Assembly: GCF_964355755.1 (NCBI RefSeq)
Contig: NC_092670.1
Coordinates: 36,257,795 to 36,321,794, forward strand
DNA length: 64,000 nt
DNA from: Antedon mediterranea
Taxonomy: Eukaryota; Echinodermata; Crinoidea; Comatulida; Antedonidae
Reading direction: 5' to 3'
Of the stretch, positions 11,701 to 23,700 are shown piece after piece. Position numbers and translations under genes: made by a program. The notes under the pieces are model-generated. The model was not told the origin of the DNA, did not search any database, and was given only the letters and a program-made list of their open reading frames with translations. How positions within the stretch are numbered: position 1 is the stretch's first letter; the number at the start of each line of letters is the position of its first letter.

Positions 11701-14700
11701 ACGTTAATTTATCAATGTTGATCCAACGTTGAAATAACATTGTATTTTTAACTAGTAATTTACGTTAATTTATCAATGTTGATCCAACGTTGAAATAACA
11801 TTGTATTTCTAACTAGTAATTTACGTTAATTTATCAATGTTGATCCAACGTTGAAATAACATTGTATTTTTAACTAGAAATTTACGTTAATTTATTAATG
11901 TTGATCCAACGTTGAAATAACATTGTCTTTCTAACTAGTAATTTACGTTAATTTATCAATGTTGATACAACGTTGAAATAACATTGTCTTTATATCTAGA
12001 AATTTACGTTAATTTATCAATGTTGATCCAACGTTGAAATAACATTGTATTTTTAACAAGAAATTTACATTAATTTATCAATGTTGATCCAACGTTGCAA
12101 TAACATTGTATTTTTAACTAGAAATTTACGTTAATTTATCAATGTCGATAACATTGTATTTCTAACTAGTAATTTACGTTAATTTATCAATGTTGATCCA
12201 ACGTTGAAATAACATTGTATTTTTAACAAGAAATTTACGTTAATTTATCAATGTTGCTCCAACGTTGAAATAACATTGTCTTTCTAACTAGTAATTGACG
12301 TTAATTAATCAATGTTGATCCAACGTTGAAATAACATTGTATTTCTAACTAATAATTTTTTTCAAACAATTATTATTTTTGTTTTTCAATGTTATTCCAA
12401 CGTTATTTTAACGTTGAAATCCAGTTGCCATTTTCAAATGACATGTTTTCAATGTTGAAAAACTCTTGAAATTATGTTGTTTTTTCAAACAATTATTATT
12501 TTTGTTTTTCAACGTTAAATTAAAGATAAATTATATTTAATACTTAAATTTTTTAATACTAAGTGCGTTGCCATTGAAGTTTCAACGTTAAATTAACATT
12601 AGATTTCAGTTGGCGGTTTATTTTATCATCCTTTATTGTAAAACAAATGATTATTGGTTATTTAGGAATTTTAGATTGGCAAATATTATTGTCTCTGTAT
12701 AAATACAAAAATGTTCTAGAAGTTGTGTTGAAAATTGAATGATCCTTTCATGCAAGATCAAATTTCATAAGATACGAGCTTGTCATTGGTTAGTTTCGTA
12801 TTGATAAAATTTTGAAACTGGTGTCAGTAATTTCAGTTACTTCGACGTAGGCTAGGCCTACAGTAGTTTAAGTGGTGTGTAGAAAAAAAAGGCTCGTCAT
12901 TGAAATTGTCAAATAAGTATGTTTTGAGGTAGGAAAACAATCTTTTTTATTTGTAATCTACTAATTTATAAGCTTTGAGCTTGACTATTTCACCCTTATC
13001 AATAGCTTATAGCCTCTGGTCTAGTAGGCCACACATGCATAGCTAGCTAGGCTATAGCCTGGTAGGCTAGGCAGGCTGCCAAACTGATGAACTGAATTCA
13101 CTCACTAGGCCTAGTGGAAGCATTTAGTATTATGCATGTCAAAGGGCAAACATTTGCCTTGCCAAGGATAACTACAGTACTGTACTTATTATGGTTATAA
13201 AATGGTATGTATTTTAGGCCTTTTAGTTCAATACTTTCTTTATTTAATATCCAAAAGTATACATAAATATAACATTATAATATATAATTAGTTGGCCTAG
13301 CTAGCTTTCTGCTAGGCTGTCTACAGTAGCTGCTAATGCTATTATTAGTGTTAATATACAAACACATGCTGCTAGCCTAGGACGGCTATTTGTTAAACTT
13401 ACTCGCTTTCTTTATTTCAGATTGTAGGCCTAGCTAAGGCCCTTAGGCCTATGCCTAGCTAGAGTACAAAATAATGAAGTACATGTAGGCCTATAATCTT
13501 TTCTATGTGAATCAAACGAGAAAAATCTAATGGATGATCAATATTTTTATATACAAAAGGTTGGTATTTATAGTTCTTAACTTTAATATTGAATTGAATA
13601 AATATTATGCCGTGGTTAGGATTCCGGCACCGCAACTCAACTTCCCATCGTTAGGGAATCCGACACGCTAAATTGCCCATGCCCAGAGCGAAGTAATTAT
13701 AGCTTGCACTAGTGCCACAGACCGCGCACCACATTACCCGAGAGTCGGAGTGTTAACTAGGGATGTACTGTGTAGCCAAAGATATCTTTGCTGTGGCCTA
13801 GTTAGTCGTCGCGCGGGGGAGAGAGCGATGGATGAAACTTGGCCTAGGCCATACATGAATTAATAATTACGCCACGCGTTAAAATAATTATTATGATATT
13901 GATAAGAATCAGCTTGCGTATTTCAAGAAATGTACGAAAATGAGTAGCGTAGCGTTGCGACACCGACTTCTCCCGAACAGTTCTGTTTTTTTTTCACATC
14001 CGCACGGCGGCTGCTGTCAACAAATCAACTTGTATACGATTGCATGATGTTATGTACAGTATAAATGCGTTATATGAAATCTTTTATTTTGTACTTGAAA
14101 AATCATAAAAAATAAAACTAGTCATGCAATTATAATTCATAAATATATAAAGTTTATATATGAATGAAGCAAATTTAATTACGAAATAAATAGGCCCAAT
14201 GGTCAGATCTAGCTGGTAGGCCTACTAGTATTAGTAGGCATGTAGGCCGGCTAGTTCGCCGTGGCGCAGCTATTAAAATGATCCATCGCTGTAAAGCTTG
14301 GTTCCCACTAGAACGTAACGCAAGGACGTAAACGCAACGCAAGCGTTTTAACCAATGACAAGCGAAGTTATAGACAGTTAGCAATCACAAGCGAATAAGC
14401 CATCGCTTGTGATTGGTCAATTTACTTGCGTTGCGTTACGTCCTTGTGTTGCGTCGCTAGTGGGAACCACGCTTTGGTCTGTTGTAGACAAAAATAGAAT
14501 CGCCGATTACCTTGCTCTGGGCATGCGCAATAGCGTGTCGGATTCCCTAACGCTGGGCAGTTGAGTTTCGGTGCCGGAGTCCTAACCACGGCGTAAATAT
14601 TAATACAGTGTTGCAATATTATTTACATATAAATTGAATTGATTGCATATTTTACGTGTAAGTGTGAAATGATGTTCTGAATTGAATTTTTGTTTATGTA

Positions 14701-17700
14701 CAGTATGATTTTTGAACAATGTGTTACAGATATAATTGAACTGAACAATTTTTTTTTAAATGTTTTGTTGAATATGCCGTCACTATAGAGTTGTTCACTT
14801 TGACCAAAAATTAGATTTAAAAAAATGCATTTGTACCTTAAAAGGGGGACAATTTAAACAAACAATTGGTTTTTGGTTAAATGTACTGTTTATTTTGTAT
14901 TTTTGTTACCGTATTTTCCGGAGTATAGGTCGAGACTTTGTGGGAAAATTTTAATTGCAAAATCGGGGGGTCGACTTATACTCCGACCATGCGATTTTTG
15001 AAAAAAATCAAGCCGAAAAAATTCGTTCAAAAGCCGTCAGCTGTCAAGGCCTAGCAAGGTCAGTGGCCTATCATCAATCACTCACAGGAGTTTTCAATTT
15101 AATAATACCTACATTGTACAAAATAATACAACTCCAACAAGTACTGGTACAAGTACTATTAATATATAACAAAGATTAATTTTGATGTTTATATTACGCT
15201 TTTATTAAAATAATTAAGAATAAATAGTTTTCGTTTGTGTTTCATATGCTTCGTATTCACTCGCGAAAACATCGTAACACACACCACAAAACGAACTACA
15301 CGATGTTGGAATGTCCATGCAGCATGTTTGTTATTCCGCGATATTTTCATCTATACACATGCGCAGTTTGTTTGTTTGTTCGTAATTACAATTACTGCGC
15401 ATGTCTATTCATAAAATAAATTCTCCTCAGTCCGGCGCGTGTACATTTACAGATAACGCGATTTACAACTACTCGCCTGTACAATAATAAGCCTCCTAAC
15501 GAAAAACTCGTTTTAATTTATTCGAGTGACGCGAAAAAACATTGCTGATGGCAAGTACTGTAACGCTACATCGCTGTCATTTATTGTAGGCTGGCGAAGA
15601 CGGCGGCGAAGCCGTTGTGATTACGTCCGTCCGATATTGATTAGGCATACACTTTAATAATTGTATAAACAAACAACCACATTTCATACATTTCTAGCCT
15701 TCTTTGAACTTTAAAGTAAGTTGTGTTATTAGCCGATTTTGGGGGTCGACTTATATTCAGGTCATACCAAAATCAACGATATTCTAGGTCAAAGTTGGGG
15801 GTCGACTTATACTTGGGGTCGACCTATACTCCGGAAAATACGGTAAGTGAAATCTTTATTGTTTTTGTTTATTTTCTACGGCAAGTGAATATCTAAATTG
15901 TTAAAATTGCAAAATGGCAAGGTATTCAAAGTATGATTGTATTAATCTTCATTGTTCATGTTTTTTGGGGACAATAAATCTTTCAACAATTAATTTTTTA
16001 CTGTATTATTTTTGTTTAAAACTACAATAACTTGATTGAATTTGTTTCAGGTTTGGAAAAATAATATTGCCACACTTTTGGAAAGCATAGGACAATGTCA
16101 ACACAGGAATCGAGGCAACTGTTTATTGACTAATCGGAACAATGCAATTACAGTATTGTGTTATTGCCATCATTTGGACTTCTGCAACATTAGCACAAGG
16201 CACCTGTGACGTGTGTTGTATTTATTGTGTTTTACTGTAATCAGCGAATATTTATAGTTATTCAATCATGTTAGTTGGCAAACATATTACAAACTGGTTA
16301 TTAGTATATTTTTTATACTTAACATTGGTACCTGAGAACTGTCAGTGAGGACGTACATTATTTGATTGTTGCTTGGATTTTGCCTGATGATTTGATAACA
16401 CCTGATTAAATGTTATTTTATGTTTTTATAGAAATTAAAGATTAGTAAGATATACAGTATTTATAAAATGTCTCTATTGATGGATTCTGCGACGTAACAG
16501 TAACTTTACTACTAACTACTTTAAAACCGTTGATTCAAATTGGATATAGTAATTCAACAAATCAAATTTCAACGTTAAATCTATGTTTAAATTTACGTTG
16601 ATGCAAATTTTCATTTCAACTTAATTATTACGTTGTTTCAACGTTAATAATTTCAACATTGAATCAACATTGATAATTTCAACGTAGACATTTTTACGTT
16701 GTTTCAACGTTGAAAATCTATGTTGAATCAACGTTGACATTTTTGTTGAGGCAAACTTTCATTTTCAACCATTTTTTCAACGTTATTTCAACGTTACTTA
16801 TTTTAACGTTGTTTCAACGTTGATAATTTCTATGTTGATTCAACGTTGACATTTACGTTGAGGCAAACTTTCATTTTCAACCATTTTTTCAACGTTATTT
16901 CAACGTTACCTATTTTAACGTTGTTTCAACGTTGATAATTTCTATGTTGATTCAACGTTGACATTTACGTTGAGGCAAACTTTCATTTTCAACCATTTTT
17001 TCAACGTTATTTCAACGTTACCTATTTTAACGTTGTTTCAACGTTGATAATTTCTATGTTGATTCAACGTTGACATTTAAGTTGAGGCAAACTTTCATTT
17101 TCAACCATTTTTTCAACGTTATTTCAACGTTACTTATTTTAACGTTGTTTCAACGTTGATAATTTCTATGTTGATTCAACGTTGACATTTACGTTGAGGC
17201 AAACTTTCATTTTCAACCATTTTTTCAACGTTATTTCAACGTTACTTATTTTAACGTTGTTTCAACGTTGATAATTTCTATGTTGATTCAACGTTGACAT
17301 TTACGTTGAGGCAAACTTTCATTTTCAACCACTTTTTCAACGTTATTTCAACGTTTGCAGATAACGTTGAATTAACGTTAATTCAACCAATTTTTGCCCA
17401 CTGGGGAATGGATTGGAGAGTGAAGGGAATGGATGGGAGAGTGAAGGGAAGATAAGGAGGGAGAGGCGGGAATAAATCAGAAGACAGAACATACAGATGC
17501 AAGTAGAGTTGCCGAGAATGAATGAAGATTGCTAGAAGATACATTTCCGTCCCTTTATCTTATTTATAATCATTTTACATCTACAAAGTTTGGATTTCTC
17601 AGACCACTCATGCCAAAGATTGACACTCATCTAATTTACAACAAACATACAATAGGCACCATTTAAGTACAGTTGAACACTTGTATTATCTTTAATCATA

Positions 17701-20700
17701 GTTATTTGTTTGAATATATTATCTATACTAACGTTGGTCAATTGCTTTTAGTTTTTAATGATAAACCTAAACACACACACATTTTGTATTCTGTGTAGCT
17801 TTGTGCCTATTTTATCTTTAATAATAACTTATCTCTAGTTATGGGGTCAAGTGTCATCATTAATTTTTAAAAAAACAGGTCACGCAAATTGATGTTGCAA
17901 TTTTCATGAATAGTATTTCTGGATAACCTTTTTGTTTTGTTTGTGTTGTATATTATCTATTATTCAGCATTGTTTGGCAAACAAATTAAAAATACACTGG
18001 ATAGTATTAAATGGACTGTACCATTTCTAAAATAGGTGATTTAAATATATACTCTTACATAGTCAATAAGCAAAATTTTATAATAATAATAAATATATAT
18101 CAAATAAACAATATTAATATTAAGTACTACTACTACAATAAAAAGAATTATATATAAATATCATTTAAGAAAAAATGTTTCATAATACGGACAAAATTTA
18201 TTTTATATATTTTTTTACAATAAATAACTGTCCCATCTATTGATTATAAATGTTGGCAGGGTGCCAAGAATGTTGGTTTGTATGGGATACAATTCACTAT
18301 TTATAATACCCTGGACAGGTTTTGTAAACAGAACAAATGCAGCTAAGCCTGGGGTCATTTAGTCAAGAATATTGTACTATACGCATTAGTGATAAACATC
18401 GACGAAGCAAAATACCAAGTACCGTAAGTCAATTATTTTCTTTCATTAATTCAAAAACTAATTGCGATTTTGATGGTTTTAGACCTATAATTAGTATTTA
18501 ATTTAAAACATTAGTTTTGCTAGTCTAAAATATACATACTGTACTGTAGTATCATTTAGATTGGCATCTGTTAGAAGGGGATGGGTTTATGGCTTGAAAA
18601 AAAGTGATTTTTCTTCCATGCAGTAACAGATTTAAATGATTGTATTTTTCACAGTAATAATTTTTATTTTGATATATCAATGTTATAAATATCATCACCA
18701 TATGAGTAGGCCGGTTCTGTCTACACTATCACCTATAAAAAAAAGTGTGATGTGCCCAAACATGGTAGTGATGCCAGAATATGGTAGTGATATGACATCA
18801 TATATAGACACATCATATTTTTTGTCACATAAAGTTTGATGGTGTAGCAGAGCTTAAGGTCTCACAATTCTTTGATATGTGCATTTTTTGGATCCTAGGA
18901 TATCATAAATAAATACATAAAATATTATAAATATTGGAAAATATCAGATTGACAAAATAGAAAACACTGTAGAATGAAATAATGTAAAATTAAAGATATG
19001 CGAGAATTTGGATTTTAATCATACATTTACTAATTTATTTACTGCAAAGAAAAATAACTTTGATAACATTTTACATGTTCATAATAAAGCTCTGTCTACA
19101 CTATCAACTTTATATGACAAACAAATGTAATGTCCCCATATACTGTATGGACATGATAATGTCATATCACTACCAATATTTGGGCATACCACTACCATAA
19201 TTGGGCACATCACACTTTTTTTGACAAACTAGTTTGATAGTGTAGAAAGAGCTTACGGAGTAATTTGGATTGTTTTTACATTTATTACTGAAGTAAACTA
19301 TATTTTACTGCAGTAACAATACTGCTTACTTTATCTTCAAATAATAATTTCAAATAAACTTGGATCTTGTCCCAAATACCAAAGTTTCCATAAAATAAAT
19401 AGTTGAGCGAAGTTATCGCCACAATTCATTTATATAAATCGTTGAGGCGTATCAACTATTCAACTTCTAAATCTATTCATGTGAAAAATAGAATCTTTGA
19501 TGACAAACTCAAACAACAAGACATTTTTAGAATTACAAAGTATCAGGTTTCTGGCTAATCTTATCCTAAAAATCCTCTGAATTAAAATTAAAATCTTACA
19601 GAAATATAATACTAATTAATTAGCAAAAAAAACAACTGCAATTTGCAAAACAATAGATTAACGTGACTTTCTTCTTTACAAAGAAGAGGATTTTTTTTTT
19701 TTACAATTGACAAGAAACTATCACCAAAATTTGATTTATTGTTAGTAATATTTAAACATTTTGATTTATATGTAATGGTGATCAGCAAATAAAGACTAAA
19801 ACTCTGTCTACACTATCAAACTAGTTTGACAAAAAAGTGCGATGTGCCCAAATATGGTAGTGATATGACATTATTGTGTCCATACAGTATATACAGTAGA
19901 CACATCACATTTTTTTCACACATAAAGTTTGATAGTGTAGACAGAGCTTAAAAATAAATTGAATATATTATTCTATTCATTTAATAGGTTTTATTTTAGA
20001 CAATGTTCTAATGTTATGTTATATTTTAGGTGAGAAGGCCATGGCTGACTCACCACTTCCAGACTACAGCAAAAAGGGGAAACCAACTCTAGTATTTGGT
20101 CGTAGAGGATTCACACAGGAATCTCTCCACCACCCGCTAGGACTATGTATCACTAAGGAAGACAAAATCGCAATCGCCAACAGCAAGACGAATGAAATCA
20201 AAATCTTTTCGCCTGATGGGGAATTCTCTGCGTCTTATAAACTGAACAGCGTCAATCTAATGGTTGACGATGGCGTGACAGCAGTTACTACTGACCCGAT
20301 CGGTAACTTGGTATGTAGCTATACAGACGGGCACCAGGTGCAAGTAATGACAGCCAACGATGGTAAGCACAAACGTGATGTGATGTTAGACACGAAATGT
20401 AATTTCAAACCTTGGGGCGTGGCCTGCAGCTCTACCTGTTTCTACGTTTGCGACAGGCAAAATGCTTGCATTCGGGTATTCGCCGCCGATGGGAAACACA
20501 TGAAAGATATTGGTAAGCGAGGAACAGATCCGGGTGAATTCACGGATCCTGTCGGTATCGCAATAATGCCAAACGGTAAACTCGCAGTGACAGATTTTCA
20601 AAACAACAACGTACAGATCTTCAATGAACAAGGCACGTATTGCTGTACGTACGGTACAGAGGGAAGTGGACCGGGAGAATTTAATCAGCCAATGGGAATA

Positions 20701-23700
20701 GCAGTTGACCGTACTGGCTTTATAGCGGTAACGGAATGGAAAAATAATCGTGTACAGATTCTTGATGCTATGGGTAACTCTGTGACATGTTTTGGAGAAC
20801 AAGGTGCGGGAGACGGGGAATTCTTCTCGCCAAGTGGCGTGGCAATAACGAAGGATCGGCAAATTGTTGTGGGAGATTTTAACAACAATCGCATACAAGT
20901 TTTTTGAAACTGACAATGTTTATACTGTATAATGAACTATAAAAACATAATTCCTAATGTAAGCTATATGTTTAAACAGACAGGTACTACTTTCGTACTC
21001 TTATTTCTAAACAAATAGGTAGATTTACTACTACATAACATAGATTTTTAAATATTACATTATTTTAATGGATAGGGTTTGCTTAATTTGAATATGTATA
21101 TATATTAATCAGTTATTATCTTGTACAACCACATAACCGGGTTTAAATCGAATGACTCCTTGTGTTTTATGAATTAGATGTCAATATTTTAAGTCTATAG
21201 TAATATACTCTAAATACATTTGCAGGGGTGGATCAAAGATTTTTTTTAAAGGGGAGTGGTAACATATAATATTAATAGTCTGTCAAAAATGTAAACAAAA
21301 AAAATTTCACAATTTTATTTTAGCTATCAAAAGGGGGGCATGCACCCTGAGCGCTACCCCCTTGATCTGTAAGAATAGTTACCCGTTAACTGTGTACATG
21401 TGTCTGCTATAGTCTGCAAGTTCTCACCGCTAAGAAACGTACAGCAGTTTAGCTGTAAACGTTCTAAATTCATTCCACACTTCTTAATGAATCTGTGGAC
21501 AGGAAGATTTTAAAACTTTGCATATAATCAAGAAATTGTATAAAATAAGGATAAATTTACATATTAAACTTTAAAACTGGTAAACAAAAACTGTAAAAAA
21601 AATACATGAATAAAAGAAACTGTATGGGCATGTTATTCTGATCTTTTACACAACTCTTTCTACACTATCAAACTAGTTGGACAAAAAGATGTGTGCAATT
21701 ATGGTATTGATATGCCCAAATATGGTAGTGATATGATGTCATCGTGTCCATATATCAGAACATCACATTTTTTTCCCATACAGTTTGATTGTGTAGAAAG
21801 AGCTTAATATACAGTACTGTATGTTTATGTGATGACAATTCTCATAAAAAACAGCTATCTACTGTAAATTGCATTTGTTACTAGTTGATTTTGGGTGGTT
21901 GTAATTGCCATTGCTTCTAACCCACCAATCAAAAATCATTTTACAACCACTTTTTTCATCTGGAGGTCGTGGGTTCGAGTCCCACCTGAGAAATACTTGC
22001 AAGTGTTTTCAATAGTGTACAATAAAATGAAGTACAAGATTATGTCAGAGTAAAGCAATCACCTTACCAATTACGCTCTCACCCCCCCCCCCCCCCTGAT
22101 GCAAAGCTACTTCATAGTACTTAAATACAATTATCATACTACAGTATAAATAAATATACTTTTATAATGTAGAGCAATCACCTTACCAATTACGCTCCCA
22201 CTCCCGCCCCCCCCCCCCTGATGCAAAGCTACTTCATAGTACTTAAATACAATTATCATACTACCGTATAAATAAATATACTTTTATACTGTAGAGCAAT
22301 CACCTTACCAATTACGCTCTCACCCCCCCTGATGCAAAGCTACTTCATAGTACTTAAATACAATTATCATACTACCGTATAAATAAATATACTTTTATAC
22401 TGTAGAGCAATCACCTTAAATATACTTTAAATACCTATCAAATGTTTCTGGAGTTATCGTCCCCCAGTTACCACACCAAGCTAGGCTCAGATGCTTCAGT
22501 TGTCTACATCGTGATGAAAAACTGTCCATGGCAGAATTGTTGAACTACAAAAAAATTCAACAAATCAAGTTTCAAAAATTATATTATAAAAACAAAAACT
22601 TGAATTCCCTGACTACAGTATTCTAGCCAAAATTCCATGAGTTTTACATGAGAAATACTTGTATAAATAGTTTCTATATTTCATTCCATGTACTTTTAAT
22701 AGTCAAAAAATTATAATTAAAATTCCATGATTTTCCAGGTTTTCAATGCCTTATATGAACGCTGTGTAAATGCATATACTGTACAGACTTATTCATTTTC
22801 ATACCTGCTCTAGTCCGGCTCTGGCAAATTTCATTTTCACCATACAGCTATGAGCCAATCGATATGTCCATAGCCGCATGGTGTGTTGTGAAAACAAAAA
22901 ATTGAGGTTTGATTTTATTTGCCAAAACCGAACTGAAGCAGGTTTGATAGACGCTTCATAGAGCCTAGACATATTGGAGAGAAAGAAGACTAATAACCAT
23001 TAATTAATTAACTAGTCTTTTAATTAATTAGTCAACTATGATAAAGATGATTTAACACTTACTTTAGACCAATATGGTTGAATGTTAAGCTGGCCATACA
23101 GGAGGGAATCATAACAATTCTTCTTGAAGAGGTGACACACAGACGCAACTTGACAAAGCTCAACAACAGTTAAATGCTGAAATATTAACTGGATCACTTC
23201 TGCCTAAAAAAACATTTATGTTTAGGTTTATGAATACTATGCTGAATAGAAATATATATCACATGGCAGTGGTGCTGAAATTGTATTATATGAAGCAGTA
23301 GGCTATTATGGAGATCAGTTAAGCTCTGTCTACACTATCAAATGTTCACAATGTGGTAGTGATATGTCATTGTGTGTATACAGTATATGGGCACATCACA
23401 TTTATTTGTCACATAAAGTTTGATAGTGTAGACAGAGCTTTAGACTAGGTGATATATATTATACAGATATTGCCTGCCAAAGCGGCAGCTGAGGGATATA
23501 TATAATTCCCCGAGAACATAATATCATCCCGAGGGGATGTTAAATCTTATATTTTACTGATATAAAAGGCGATATCTGTTATATTACATAGTCAAGGAAC
23601 AAGTCTGCTGGGTCGGGTGAAGCTAGGCTAGGCCTCCTATTTGTATCGTTTGTAAACAAGCTGCCTAGTATATAGACACCTTACCTTGCAAAGAATAATA

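Larger units (their letters stand above)
10405..17405. mobile_element. 7.0-kb non-autonomous DNA transposon with CAACGTTG subterminal arrays
   Basis: Terminal inverted repeats CCCAGTGGGCA and TGCCCACTGGG are flanked by GA on both sides (10403-10404 and 17406-17407). The minisatellite AAGGGAATGG is restored if the element is removed. The left subterminal array is about thirty 61-bp units and the right array six 112-bp units, both built on CAACGTTG. No transposase-like frame is present in the middle. It contains later insertions at 13608-14593, 14294-14474 and 14909-15843. Superfamily not assigned; a 2-bp duplication (up to 4 bp if ends are read differently) is the only clue. Confidence 0.85.

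Noticed and set aside
10420-17390. CRISPR-like regular repeats
   Set aside because: The units are head-to-tail tandem repeats without unique spacers, inside a eukaryotic transposon.
17590-17640. Candidate missing FBXL4 exon on the minus strand
   Set aside because: AG and GT borders exist but the length breaks the frame and the phase-1 reading meets a stop.
21950-22010. tRNA gene
   Set aside because: Only a T-arm-like piece is present; the other arms do not pair.
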